Assembly: GCF_000430745.1 (NCBI RefSeq)
Contig: NZ_AUMP01000001.1
Span: 248,001 to 312,000, forward strand
Direction of reading: 5' to 3'
Origin: Fictibacillus gelatini DSM 15865
Lineage (GTDB): Bacteria > Bacillota > Bacilli > Bacillales > Fictibacillaceae
Length of the DNA: 64,000 nt
A program made the position numbers and the translations under genes. This document shows, piece after piece, positions 44,951-53,633 of this stretch; position 1 is the stretch's first letter, and each line of letters begins with the position of its first letter. Below the pieces are notes generated by a model that worked only from the letters and a program-made list of their open reading frames with translations, was not told where the DNA came from and did no database searches.

Positions 44951-45988
44951 TTATTCATCTGCAAAATGCAGCATCGCCTGCTCGAAAAGATTCACGCTTT
45001 TTTCCCACGTCCATTTCTTTGCCTCATTTTCTCCTTCATTAGCAAGCTTTTTTCTCAGTTCTACATCTTGAATCAATTGAATGATGTCCTCGCTTAACCG
45101 ATTTTCATGGCGGTACGAAATAAGGCAATTTTTCTCATGAACACAGTAATCGGTGTTTCCCCCTGCATAAGTCGTAACTAAAGCCGCTCCGCATTTCATC
45201 GCTTCAAGGCCAGGAAGGGAGGCCGTATCAAAGGTCGAGGAACTTGCAAAAATATCGGTCAAATTTAAATAATAATTGAGCTGAGCATCATCTTTCGGGG
45301 TTAAGAAGCGGTATTTGTTCATTCTACTGAGTTGTTTTAACTGGGGGGAGGAAATATATTCATTCGGCGGGCATATTAAATTGATTTGAACAGATGGATG
45401 TTGCGCTTTAACCCGGTCAAGCATTTCGATTAAGTATTCTTGCTCCCGGTGCCAGGAATATCCGCCTTCGGGCCTTCTAATAATCGCACTGATCTGCAAT
45501 TTTTTATTCATCTGGCGAATCCCCATGTTGTAAAATTCATTGCTTACCCCTACTGGTACAATTTCCCCCGTAATTCCGTGATTTAATTCAATGATTTGTT
45601 GTTGCCATTTAGAAAGGACGACCAAATTTTTACTCAAATGATAGGTTGGAAAGGAGACATGACTATCGGGAAGAAATGTCGGTTCATAACAAAGGCTTAA
45701 ACGAACGTGTTTTCCTTTTCCTAGCATGCTTGCATTTTGTGCAGGGCCAACGGTTGTATAAAAGTTTGAAACAATAATATCCGAATGCGGTATATCCTGT
45801 TCAGTAATGATCGATTGTTTTGATCGAACCACCTCTGCAATATGGAGAGGATACTCAATGACTCCTTCTGGCGGCATTAAAAACCTCACACAATGCCCTT
45901 TTAGTGCCAGGCCGTTTGCCAATTCAGCGAGCATTCGCTGGGCCCCGCCCTTGCATAGTGTAATCACTATAAACGTTACTTTCATCAT
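44951..45988 (-). CDS. GT4 family glycosyltransferase
   Basis: A 345-residue retaining GT-B glycosyltransferase. The N-terminal GGAQRMLAELANGLALKGH acceptor-domain start and the C-terminal domain are present. The latter has SSTFDTASLPGLEAMKCGAALVTTYAGGNTDY, where the E in LPGLEAMKCG corresponds to the EX7E motif region. Donor and acceptor unknown. Divergent from the GT at 46166. Confidence 0.85.
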   Translation of the reverse strand: MMKVTFIVITLCKGGAQRMLAELANGLALKGHCVRFLMPPEGVIEYPLHIAEVVRSKQSIITEQDIPHSDIIVSNFYTTVGPAQNASMLGKGKHVRLSLCYEPTFLPDSHVSFPTYHLSKNLVVLSKWQQQIIELNHGITGEIVPVGVSNEFYNMGIRQMNKKLQISAIIRRPEGGYSWHREQEYLIEMLDRVKAQHPSVQINLICPPNEYISSPQLKQLSRMNKYRFLTPKDDAQLNYYLNLTDIFASSSTFDTASLPGLEAMKCGAALVTTYAGGNTDYCVHEKNCLISYRHENRLSEDIIQLIQDVELRKKLANEGENEAKKWTWEKSVNLFEQAMLHFADE

Positions 45989-46165
45989 CTTTTCTCCTTA
46001 AAATTTATCTTTATAGATAATCTATGACAGTTATTTCTGATGGATATAGACAGACCGTTAATTTCTTGTTGCCTACATCTAGTAAATGATTGTCTAAATG
46101 AGGAACCAATAACGTGAAGTTTCATAAACTTTATTGATAAAAGAGTTATAGAAAAGAGGGCTTAA

Positions 46166-47230
46166 ATGAACATTTTGTTTACGTATTATGTTCCGAGCGG
46201 CGGGGTTGAAACGTTAAACCGCCAGAGGTGTAAAGCGTTGAGCCGTTCAGGCATCAACTGCCACCTTCTATATGCTGAAAGGGGCTCAGGAATTCAAAAC
46301 ATTGAACAGATCCCGACATTTATTACGAATAATGATACGGAGATTAAGCAAATCATTGAAACTGGAAAATATGATGCGATCATTGTTTGCTCCAACTATT
46401 TTCTTTTACCAAAATTGCGAGAAATGGGATACAAAGGAAAGGTAGTTTTTGAAGTACAGGGCTTAGGCGAACGAGACTATGCCGATACTTTAATGAAAAG
46501 CATCTACGATTGGGTCAGCACCTATGCGGATGGCCTTTTATATCCCGAAACTCCGCATATAAAAGAAATCATGGAAAAATATTATCCAAACATGAAAAAA
46601 TATTGTTTCCACAATTGTTTTGATGCTTCCGCTTTTTCTTACTGTGCGCTGCCTAAAGAGAGTCCCCCTATTGTCGGCTGGGTTGGACGGATTGAGAGGA
46701 ACAAAAATTGGAAACTGTACTTAACGATTGGTCATCTTCTTATTGAGCATAAACAGGCGATCAAGTTATGGATGTTCCACGATCCTTCCTATGTCGGGCA
46801 AAATGAACGGGATGAATTCGAAAAAACGGTTGACCGTCTAGGACTTCGCTCCATTTTAACCATTTTTGAAAACATCCCGCATAGCAAAATGCAGGAATAC
46901 TATTCAACGATCGGGGACTCTGGAGGGTTTTTATGCTCAACCTCCATAACAGAAGGTTTTGGCTATGCGCTTGTTGAAGCACTTGTCTGCCGTTGCCCGG
47001 TCTTAACGACAGATTCTGATGGCGTAAAAAGTTTTATCGTCCATAACCATACCGGCAAATATATTTCGCTTGATCAGAAAACAATACTAAAAGAAGCATT
47101 AGAACTGATGGAAAACGATACACTCCGTGAAACGATCCGGAACAATGGCCAGCAATTCGTTCAGGACGTTTTTTCCCCGAATATTTATTGTTCAAACTTT
47201 ATTCGCATGCTCGATGAACTACTTTCCTGA
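46166..47230 (+). CDS. GT4 family glycosyltransferase
   Basis: A 354-residue GT-B enzyme starting MNILFTYYVPSGGVETLNRQ. The nucleotide-sugar domain shows VGWVGRIERNKNW and STSITEGFGYALVEALVCRC, a clear EGFG...E (EX7E) motif. It is presumed to act in spore-surface glycan assembly by context. The start follows AGAGGG. Confidence 0.87.
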   Translation: MNILFTYYVPSGGVETLNRQRCKALSRSGINCHLLYAERGSGIQNIEQIPTFITNNDTEIKQIIETGKYDAIIVCSNYFLLPKLREMGYKGKVVFEVQGLGERDYADTLMKSIYDWVSTYADGLLYPETPHIKEIMEKYYPNMKKYCFHNCFDASAFSYCALPKESPPIVGWVGRIERNKNWKLYLTIGHLLIEHKQAIKLWMFHDPSYVGQNERDEFEKTVDRLGLRSILTIFENIPHSKMQEYYSTIGDSGGFLCSTSITEGFGYALVEALVCRCPVLTTDSDGVKSFIVHNHTGKYISLDQKTILKEALELMENDTLRETIRNNGQQFVQDVFSPNIYCSNFIRMLDELLS

Positions 47231-47239
47231 AATTTTAAA

Positions 47240-47288
47240 TAGGCTGCCAGTCCAACCTGATATGCTCTCCTTAAGGTAGGCAGCCTAA
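47240..47288. terminator. Convergent terminator between glycosyltransferase genes
   Basis: Outer stem TAGGCTGCC / GGCAGCCTA with a 30-nt loop between two convergent genes. Confidence 0.55.
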
Positions 47289-47293
47289 TTAAA

Positions 47294-48766
47294 TTACCAG
47301 TTTTTATCAGTTTCGTACCCTAGCTCGATTAACAAGTCCCCTGCCACACTCTTAAACACTTCCTTCATTTCTTCATCAAATTCCTTTCTCCAGCTCCCTA
47401 TTTTCCCCTGCCGGAAGGTCGGAGACCGCTTTGGATTAATATTTTTTCCCATGCATTCAATCAATTGATCGTGCGCAAGAGGCGGATGGGCATCTTCCCA
47501 AATAAATTTAGACAATCTAAGCATTGCCTTATTGCACGCTTCCTTTGAAGTCATAAAATCCTCATATTTAACGGTTAATACACGATTTTTCCCGTTCCAT
47601 TTCCAAAAGCTTGAAAAATAATCATGAATGTTCGGGTAGAAAAATGTCTTGAGTTGTACCCCTTGAATTATGTCCAAAATTTTTTCTTTTTGTGTCATGC
47701 CCGTTTTTGTGAATTTTTCATACAGAGGATACTGTGGCAATCGATCGATAAAATAAGAAAGAGAGACCGCGACATCCCTCGGATCGCGAATTAATAATAT
47801 TTGCTTCATCTTGAAGTTTTCAAGCATATCATGCCATTCTTTTGAATAATAGATATGTCCGCTTAAAAATTCATTATTCTTTATAGTACTCAATACTTTC
47901 AAATGATCTTCCAATTGGGCGGGCAATCCTTCGAACATGTCTTTGTAGGGATCATGGAAAGCGCCGGGAATCCCAAGCAAAATTTGTTTTAAAAGGTGCG
48001 TTCCACTTTTCGGCACGGTATTCAGAAAAAAGCCGGTAAAGCCTTTTCCGTTGTTCGCTGGCTTTAAATCCTGGAGAAATTGACTCAACGCTCCGTAATG
48101 GGTTTGTTGTACATATTTGATTTCATCATTGATCTTCTCAGCATGCCGTTTCGTTCCCATTTGATCATGAACACGATAATAAACAAGCGGTTCATCAATA
48201 TAATAAAAATGATATTTCGGTAAAATTCTTAGCCATAAGTCATAATCGTGCGTATAAGGAAGAGATTCATCAAACATTCCCATTTCATTAAAGATGTTCA
48301 TATCAGCCATAACGGTGCATCCGTTAATAAAGCATCCTTTCATCATATGCTTGCAAAACAATTCGCGGGTTGGATGATGGACGCCTATTTTTGGGCTCGT
48401 GACCCGATCATTTTCATCAATTAAAAAGTAACTCATATAACTAATGCGGGCACCGGCCTCTTTCATCTTTTTCATTTGCCTTTCCACTTTTTTAGGATCA
48501 TAAATGTCATCGGAGCTAAGCCATGTAAAATAATCACCGGTTGCGTTTTTTATCCCGGCGTTTAGTGCTGAAGCTGTTCCACCGTTTGCTTTTTCTATAT
48601 AGCGAATCGAATGAAGGAATGACTTGACTTTATCTGTATATAAAATCGAGCCATCATTTACGACAATGACTTCAATATTTGAATACGTTTGGTTCAATGC
48701 GCTCTTGATTGCCCTGTCGATATAAGGACAATTATAGAACGGAATGATAATAGAAACTTTATCCAT
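47294..48766 (-). CDS. Bifunctional GT2 glycosyltransferase-sulfotransferase fusion
   Basis: A 490-residue two-domain protein. Residues 1-225 are a GT2 (GT-A) domain: VSIIIPFYNC, VIVVNDGS, NGGTASALNAGI, DYFTWLSSDD and a late THDYDLWLRI. Residues about 245-480 are a PAPS-dependent sulfotransferase domain: 5'-phosphosulfate loop NTVPKSGTHLLKQIL (about 249), 3'-phosphate motif IRDPRDVAVSLSYF (about 326), and the late FRQGKIGSWRKEF (about 447). No membrane span. The layout predicts that one protein adds a sugar and a sulfate to the same glycan. An APS kinase gene (51057) in the same island can supply PAPS. Acceptor sugar unknown. Confidence 0.88.
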   Translation of the reverse strand: MDKVSIIIPFYNCPYIDRAIKSALNQTYSNIEVIVVNDGSILYTDKVKSFLHSIRYIEKANGGTASALNAGIKNATGDYFTWLSSDDIYDPKKVERQMKKMKEAGARISYMSYFLIDENDRVTSPKIGVHHPTRELFCKHMMKGCFINGCTVMADMNIFNEMGMFDESLPYTHDYDLWLRILPKYHFYYIDEPLVYYRVHDQMGTKRHAEKINDEIKYVQQTHYGALSQFLQDLKPANNGKGFTGFFLNTVPKSGTHLLKQILLGIPGAFHDPYKDMFEGLPAQLEDHLKVLSTIKNNEFLSGHIYYSKEWHDMLENFKMKQILLIRDPRDVAVSLSYFIDRLPQYPLYEKFTKTGMTQKEKILDIIQGVQLKTFFYPNIHDYFSSFWKWNGKNRVLTVKYEDFMTSKEACNKAMLRLSKFIWEDAHPPLAHDQLIECMGKNINPKRSPTFRQGKIGSWRKEFDEEMKEVFKSVAGDLLIELGYETDKNW

Positions 48767-48849
48767 ACTTCTTCCTCCTATCCATATTTCACTGTTTTTC
48801 AGTCACTCCCTTTTCTATACAAAAAGAGGGTAATCGTATAGCTGCGATG

Positions 48850-49788
48850 TTACAGGTTGGCTTTATTCGCGATTGCTTCTTTCATTCGACAGATCATCTC
48901 CTTTGCTCTATGTTTAATTGTATGCCTCGAATGGATAAATGAATGGCCTCTTGATGCAATTTCAAGCCGCAATGGTTCATTATGCAAGTAAAATCTCGCC
49001 TTCTTAAGAAAATTCGATTCATCAACCGCGACAAAGTTTTCACCGTCAATAAATCCTAAATCCTTTAATTCGTTCGAATGAGGAGCCAAAAGCAACGTAT
49101 TGCAAGCAAGCACTTCAAAATATTTCATGACTGGATAATGATAGATGGAATCGCAAGTAAGGAATACTTTGCTTCGGTTAATCTCCATTGCGTATTTCTT
49201 CCCGATAAACATATCCCGTTGGCTTTCGCTGACTTCCTTGTAGCCGGGATGAGGATGATAAACAAATCCTGGCTCACGTTTCATCGTTTGTAGCATTTGG
49301 GAACGAAACGGATACAGAAAAGGAAATGTCGCCCCCATCATTAAATAATCAATCTTTTTCGGAAGCTCATAATCACGAAATAAGTTCGGTTCAACAGAGT
49401 GTGGAAGCCAATGCATGCGATTTTTCATGTGAGGAAACCATTGCAAGAAAGCATCGCGATAATGTGTGAATACTACGTCGATTTGCTCTCGTTCAACAAA
49501 TCGTTCACGGAGAAATCTTTTATGGTGAAGGTCGTGGAATATCATCCCTTTCGGGATCGTAACATGCGACAGTCCGCTAATATGCGGCGTAAATCCGTTA
49601 AAATAATCGTTCAGCAAAATAAAATCAGGTTTAAATGATAGAAATTCCAAACAGCGGCCAATCGGGCCATCCTTATCCCATAATTCGACCGATGCTTGAT
49701 TGCGCAATTCAGCCGTTAAATAGGCCGTACTTTTGTCTAATTGAAGCGAACGGTCTTTTGTCACAAACAAAAGTTTCAGCTCTTCCAT
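48850..49788 (-). CDS. CgeB-like glycosyltransferase
   Basis: A 312-residue protein of the glycosyltransferase group related to CgeB. The C-terminal half carries DSIYHYPVMKYFEVLACNTL followed by LLAPHSNELKDLGFIDGENF, the PF13524-type nucleotide-sugar domain. CgeB of B. subtilis is needed for the polysaccharide of the spore crust, which fits the neighbouring CotX/CotW/CotV genes. The ATG at 49788 lies 6 nt after GGCGGTG; the GTG at 49797 overlaps it. Confidence 0.78.
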   Translation of the reverse strand: MEELKLLFVTKDRSLQLDKSTAYLTAELRNQASVELWDKDGPIGRCLEFLSFKPDFILLNDYFNGFTPHISGLSHVTIPKGMIFHDLHHKRFLRERFVEREQIDVVFTHYRDAFLQWFPHMKNRMHWLPHSVEPNLFRDYELPKKIDYLMMGATFPFLYPFRSQMLQTMKREPGFVYHPHPGYKEVSESQRDMFIGKKYAMEINRSKVFLTCDSIYHYPVMKYFEVLACNTLLLAPHSNELKDLGFIDGENFVAVDESNFLKKARFYLHNEPLRLEIASRGHSFIHSRHTIKHRAKEMICRMKEAIANKANL

Positions 49789-49997
49789 ACGAATCACCGC
49801 CTTCTTTTAATAAGAAGATATGAAACTAGTCACAAAGCTGATTGGACATCGATAAAAGGTGAATAATTGTCCATTTTTCCGATTCTATGGGGCAACGCCG
49901 AATCATTGCTCTACTTTTTTGTATAGTATAAAGCATGGCTTTTCCTACTATTTTTTTAGCTTAGCCTACTATTTTTATAGAAGGAGATGAAGGATGA

Positions 49998-50315
49998 GTG
50001 GCAAATGGCGATATAAAAACGCAATCTTTACAAGATCTTTTAAATGAATTGCAGCAATTAATCGATCAATTATTAGGGGGGATTTCCTTCCCATCATTCA
50101 GCACGATAAAAGGCGAGCTGCTGCGCTTGAAGAATGCCGGAACAATAATTTCCCAGGTTTATACATTGGCCTCACAAATTCCCGGGGAGCCTGTATTGAC
50201 AGGTGTAGTCGTTGTGGAAGTTGGAGTTGATCTTGTTAAATTTATCCAACCCGGATCTGGAACAGCCCCGATCATCACCATCCGCCTGGAAGACATTTTA
50301 GGTTGGGAACTATAG
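49998..50315 (+). CDS. Hydrophobic spore-surface candidate, paralogue A
   Basis: A 105-residue protein from GTG after AAGGAGATGAAGGA. An amphipathic N-terminal helix (SLQDLLNELQQLIDQLLGG) is followed by a module LKNAGTIISQVYTLASQIPG, EPVLTGVVVVEVG and a conserved end PGSGTAPIITIRLEDILGWEL. The 52242 gene encodes the same module. No signal peptide. The pair sits among CotX/CotW/CotV-type genes, so a crust role is likely, but the family is not one I can name. Confidence 0.65.
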   Translation: MANGDIKTQSLQDLLNELQQLIDQLLGGISFPSFSTIKGELLRLKNAGTIISQVYTLASQIPGEPVLTGVVVVEVGVDLVKFIQPGSGTAPIITIRLEDILGWEL

Positions 50316-50398
50316 ATAGATTCATGCTTTAATGACCATTTTTTTCAAAATAGGAGTTTGAATTATAGCAATTCTTTCTATCAGCAATAAATATAAAG

Positions 50399-50407
50399 CA
50401 TAAGCTA
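50399..50407 (+). promoter_or_regulatory. Sigma-K-like -10 before 50451 gene
   Basis: CATAAGCTA matches the sigma-K -10 consensus CATANNNTA, 44 nt before the start codon. No AC at the usual -35 distance, so the assignment is weak. Confidence 0.35.
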
Positions 50408-50450
50408 TTGCTAGAATAGCTTATATAGAATTTTTTTAGGGGGAAATCAA

Positions 50451-50885
50451 ATGGCTATAAAAAGAAAGAAAAAAGCACAATCTCAAAACGAATCTCCGGA
50501 GCTTGCAAACACAGCCAATAATCTGCAAAACTTAGCAAATAATCTACTTTTAAACAATCTCGCCGCTTCAAATGGATCAAGTGCAGCAATCAACCCTTTG
50601 CAAACACCAGGATCGCTGCAACTACCCGATCTTCAGCCGGTTATAAATACCATCGTTGCAGTTGTCCAAGAAATTCTGGCGATCGTCAGCAGCTTAACAA
50701 GCGCAATCGCTAGTGCACTTCAGGCTATCGTACAAGCATTGATTCAGCTTGTCGTGCAACTATTGCAAAACATCATCGCCCTGGTTATTTCAATCGCCTC
50801 AGCAGTACAGGCCATTATAACGCTAGTCGTTCAATTAATTCAACAAGTTATAGCGTTGATTAATTCGGTTCTTTCGGGATTGTAA
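50451..50885 (+). CDS. Ile/Val/Gln-rich repetitive hydrophobic protein
   Basis: A 144-residue protein. A basic, Asn/Gln-rich N-terminus (MAIKRKKKAQSQNESPELAN) is followed by a linker with Pro. From residue 65 to the end it is almost only Ile, Val, Leu, Ala, Ser and Gln in a repeating pattern (IVQALIQLVVQLLQNIIALV, then AVQAIITLVVQLIQQVIALI). It looks able to form long amphipathic helices or self-assembling fibres rather than a classical membrane protein. A GGGGGAAA site precedes it and a strong terminator follows. Unrecognised; likely a spore-surface structural protein by context. Confidence 0.6.
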   Translation: MAIKRKKKAQSQNESPELANTANNLQNLANNLLLNNLAASNGSSAAINPLQTPGSLQLPDLQPVINTIVAVVQEILAIVSSLTSAIASALQAIVQALIQLVVQLLQNIIALVISIASAVQAIITLVVQLIQQVIALINSVLSGL

Positions 50886-50899
50886 TGGTTCCTAAAATT

Positions 50900-50935
50900 G
50901 CCAGAGTGAATAAATCAATCACTCTGGCTTTTATT
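50900..50935 (+). terminator. Terminator of the 50451 gene
   Basis: Stem GCCAGAGTGA / TCACTCTGGC, then TTTTATT. Confidence 0.85.
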
Positions 50936-51056
50936 CTCATTTCCCACTCGCCAATAAAGCTTTCCATGCTATTTATATGAAACTTATATAATCCTGAAGC
51001 TCCCTTTCTTTTCCCCAGGGATTAAAAATAAATCGTTCAATGTTTGGAGGAAAGCA

Positions 51057-51647
51057 ATGAAAAATATATCGTGGCAGAAAACAATCATAAACAAAAGGCA
51101 TCGCCAAAGGCTTCACGGTCATAAGAGCTTTGTTCTCTGGTTTACAGGACTATCAGGGTCCGGGAAATCAACATTGGCAAATAAAGTGGAGGCAAAGTTG
51201 AACTCCATGCAAGTATCCACTTATTTATTGGACGGAGACAATCTCCGCCATGGATTAAATAAGGACCTTGGATTTAGCAAGAAAGACAGGAAAGAGAACA
51301 TAAGGAGAATCGGTGAAGTAGCAAAGTTGTTTGTCGATGCCGGACTCGCCGTGATCGCTTCTTCTATTTCCCCTTTTGCAAAAGACCGCGAGGCAGTGCG
51401 AAATTTATTCCCAAACGGGGAATTTATCGAAATTTACACTGAGTGTTCACTAAAGGAATGCGAAAGGCGTGATCCAAAAAATCTGTACAAAAAGGCAAGA
51501 AACGGAGAAATCAGCCATTTTACAGGAATTTCTTCTCCTTATGAGCCTCCTGAACATCCTGAAATCATCGTAAATACGGAAGAGATGACGATCGGGCAAT
51601 GCGTAAATAAAATCATCACCTATTTAATGCTCAAAGGTTACATTTGA
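51057..51647 (+). CDS. cysC: Adenylylsulfate (APS) kinase
   Basis: A 196-residue P-loop kinase making PAPS from APS and ATP. Walker A is GLSGSGKST (31-39), followed by the substrate-binding DGDNLRHGLNKDLGFS and an internal FTGISSPYEPPEHPE lid segment. Normally this gene sits with sulfate assimilation genes (ATP sulfurylase, PAPS reductase); none are present here. Instead it lies in the spore-surface island, 2.3 kb from a sulfotransferase-domain glycosyltransferase, which suggests a dedicated role in making sulfate donor. It still needs ATP sulfurylase from elsewhere. TTGGAGGAAAG precedes the ATG. Confidence 0.93.
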   Translation: MKNISWQKTIINKRHRQRLHGHKSFVLWFTGLSGSGKSTLANKVEAKLNSMQVSTYLLDGDNLRHGLNKDLGFSKKDRKENIRRIGEVAKLFVDAGLAVIASSISPFAKDREAVRNLFPNGEFIEIYTECSLKECERRDPKNLYKKARNGEISHFTGISSPYEPPEHPEIIVNTEEMTIGQCVNKIITYLMLKGYI

Positions 51648-51684
51648 TAAATGCCAAAGGCAGAGAACACAATTTACTCGCAGA

Positions 51685-52011
51685 TTACTTCATCTTCACC
51701 AGTCGGACCGTGCTTTTCTCAAATTCGTTCGTTTCTTCAATTTCCTTTAATACGAAGGTTTGGCCGCTTCCTTTAATATGAGAAAGAAGCCTGCGGATTT
51801 GCTTTTCAGCTTCTTTTTGATTTGCTGCTGACACTACAAAAGTCATAACCATCATTTGATTGGGGTATATCTCATTTGTTTCAACAACAACTTTGAAATA
51901 TTTTTTTCGATTCCATTCATCGTTTACTGTACATTGAAATTCTTGAAGAAGCTTTCTTAACTTATTGATTTTCTCTTTTTTCGTCGAATTTACAGCCGGA
52001 TTCTGATCCAT
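51685..52011 (-). CDS. Hypothetical protein, 108 aa
   Basis: Starts MDQNPAVNSTKKEKINKLRK. Small mixed alpha/beta domain with FKVVVETNEIYPNQMMVMTF, then an amphipathic helix KEAEKQIRRLLSHI and a final strand. No cysteine or signal. The ATG at 52011 follows GGAGGGGAAAAA; an in-frame ATG at 52029 precedes that site. It is the only minus-strand gene between cysC and the coat genes. Unrecognised. Confidence 0.55.
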   Translation of the reverse strand: MDQNPAVNSTKKEKINKLRKLLQEFQCTVNDEWNRKKYFKVVVETNEIYPNQMMVMTFVVSAANQKEAEKQIRRLLSHIKGSGQTFVLKEIEETNEFEKSTVRLVKMK

Positions 52012-52241
52012 TTTTTCCCCTCCTTCCATCCTTTTTTATTAAAATACTAAAAAAAATATTCATTATTCCATTTAATATAAAACTTTCAATGTCGTTTTAT
52101 TTTCAGTAGTTATTAAGACTATTTTTTTAAAAATAGTGGTTTGTCTTTTGCAAATAAATTCTTTCTAAATACATATAAGTATGGAGCTTTAAAATGGTGT
52201 AAAGCTTTGTAACCAAATAAGAACATAAGGAGGTATTTATA

Positions 52242-52565
52242 TTGGCTTTAAAAAATAGCAAGAAAAAAGCGGAATCTCCCAATTTACTTGATCCCTTGCA
52301 AAATCCATTAAACGACTTGATCAATAGCCTTCCCAATTTACTCTGGCTACGCACAATAAGGTCTCAACTTTTGGCGATTAAAAATTCCGGAGCGACAATC
52401 TCACAAGTTTTTGTCGATGCCACTCAAATTCCCGGAGAACCTGTATTGATGGGCGTACAAGTTTTAAGCGTGGACTTGAACTTTGTTGTATTCATTCAGC
52501 CAGGTTCAGGCGGTTCCACGACAATCACAATTCGTCTCGATGCGATTATCGGTTGGGAAATGTAG
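52242..52565 (+). CDS. Hydrophobic spore-surface candidate, paralogue B
   Basis: A 107-residue paralogue of the 49998 product: shared IKNSGATISQV, TQIPGEPVLMGVQVLSVDL and PGSGGSTTITIRLDAIIGWEM. The N-terminus differs, being Lys-rich, then LLDPLQNPLNDLINSLPNLL. TTG start 7 nt after AAGGAGG. Upstream lies an AT-rich 200-bp gap. Confidence 0.65.
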   Translation: MALKNSKKKAESPNLLDPLQNPLNDLINSLPNLLWLRTIRSQLLAIKNSGATISQVFVDATQIPGEPVLMGVQVLSVDLNFVVFIQPGSGGSTTITIRLDAIIGWEM

Positions 52566-52638
52566 CGGAACGACCAGGCTGCTCCAACCTAAGTTTTTCT
52601 AATTAAGGCAATTGCACTGTCCAAATTGCTCCCTTCCA

Positions 52639-52647
52639 CATACTATA
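52639..52647 (+). promoter_or_regulatory. Sigma-K-like -10 before 52681 gene
   Basis: CATACTATA is an exact CATANNNTA match 34 nt before the GTG start. The -35 AC is poorly placed (52616-52617). Confidence 0.4.
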
Positions 52648-52680
52648 AATCATCGCGGAGGTTCAAAGGAGGTTTGTTCA

Positions 52681-52890
52681 GTGAGAAAAACAAAAAAACA
52701 AAATAGTCTCTCCAACGATCATTTAACTAAGTTTTCACAAAAAATAAATTCATTTGCATCAACGATCACTAAAGAAAATGTAGCCGAAAAAAAGCAACAG
52801 CTGCAAGGCTTGATAAGTGAATTCAACCATATTGTGAATGAGCTCATTCAAGCAACCCAGAAAGTGTCTCAAGAAAAAACAAAAAAATGA
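52681..52890 (+). CDS. Small Lys/Gln-rich helical protein
   Basis: A 69-residue product from GTG after AAAGGAGG. Basic N-terminus, then a single long amphipathic helix (NVAEKKQQLQGLISEFNHIV). No cysteine. Unrecognised; a coat-cluster small protein by position. Confidence 0.5.
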   Translation: MRKTKKQNSLSNDHLTKFSQKINSFASTITKENVAEKKQQLQGLISEFNHIVNELIQATQKVSQEKTKK

Positions 52891-53011
52891 TAAAAAAAGG
52901 CTATCACACAACCTATTTATCGCAACTATCATGACAATAATCTATACCAATCTTTAACAAGTTTCATTTAATAGTATAAAGCAATTACTACCCTATAAGG
53001 AGGAATTTTAA

Positions 53012-53518
53012 GTGAGTTTTTTTGAAGAAAGCAGCAGCTGCCGAGTAAGGCACGTGGAAGAAAACAAATGTCATCCTTGCTGCACTCCACGTTTCAGCGC
53101 TCTTGAGGCGACAAGCCGGCATCCATTAGGTGAAGCGATGGTTAACTCAGAATTGGATCAAATCGCCAGTACTAACCAGATCGATGAAGAATCTATCACC
53201 ATTAAAGATTCTTGTGACGTTGTGGTGGAAACACGTTCAAACCAGGCATTAGTGCTTGTGCAAATTGCAGCCCAGGTAGTCACCGCTGCAATCACAATTG
53301 CCGCAATTAATAGCGATGTTGATGAAGATGCGGTTCTTGCAGATTTAGACCAAATATTCAAGAGCAGACAAATCAATCGCCAAAAAATTTGCATTGAAAA
53401 CTCCCGCGGCGTCAGAGTCGAAGCATCCGATGACCAATCCATCATCGCAGCCCAAACCGCAGTTCAACTTTTAACAGCTATCATCACCATCATTGCTGTC
53501 AACTCAAATGTCGGCTAA
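53012..53518 (+). CDS. cotX: Spore crust protein CotX
   Basis: A 168-residue protein with a Cys/His N-terminus (CRVRHVEENKCHPCC), the motif FSALEATSRHPLGEA, and two homologous CotX modules. Module 1 is NQIDEESITIKDSCDVVVET followed by a hydrophobic stretch; module 2 is RQINRQKICIENSRGVRVEA followed by another. The same duplicated layout and KDSCDV/ENSRGV signatures occur in B. subtilis CotX, a main structural component of the outermost spore layer. GTG start after AAGGAGG. It has its own terminator. Confidence 0.87.
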   Translation: MSFFEESSSCRVRHVEENKCHPCCTPRFSALEATSRHPLGEAMVNSELDQIASTNQIDEESITIKDSCDVVVETRSNQALVLVQIAAQVVTAAITIAAINSDVDEDAVLADLDQIFKSRQINRQKICIENSRGVRVEASDDQSIIAAQTAVQLLTAIITIIAVNSNVG

Positions 53519-53526
53519 TGTCCGAA

Positions 53527-53556
53527 AACACCTGAATTAAATTCAGGTGTTTTTTC
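53527..53556 (+). terminator. cotX terminator
   Basis: Stem AACACCTGAAT / ATTCAGGTGTT, then TTTTTCC. Confidence 0.88.
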
Positions 53557-53633
53557 CTTTTCCAAGGGCAACAGCCTTGCTAAAACCGTTCTGTTAATTC
53601 TCTGGCTTGCATTCGCCTTTTGATCTACTGATG

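Noticed and set aside
49879-49905. Further copy of the 23-nt hairpin
   Set aside because: The arms are in the opposite order (GATTC ... GAATC) and spacing differs, so not the same family.
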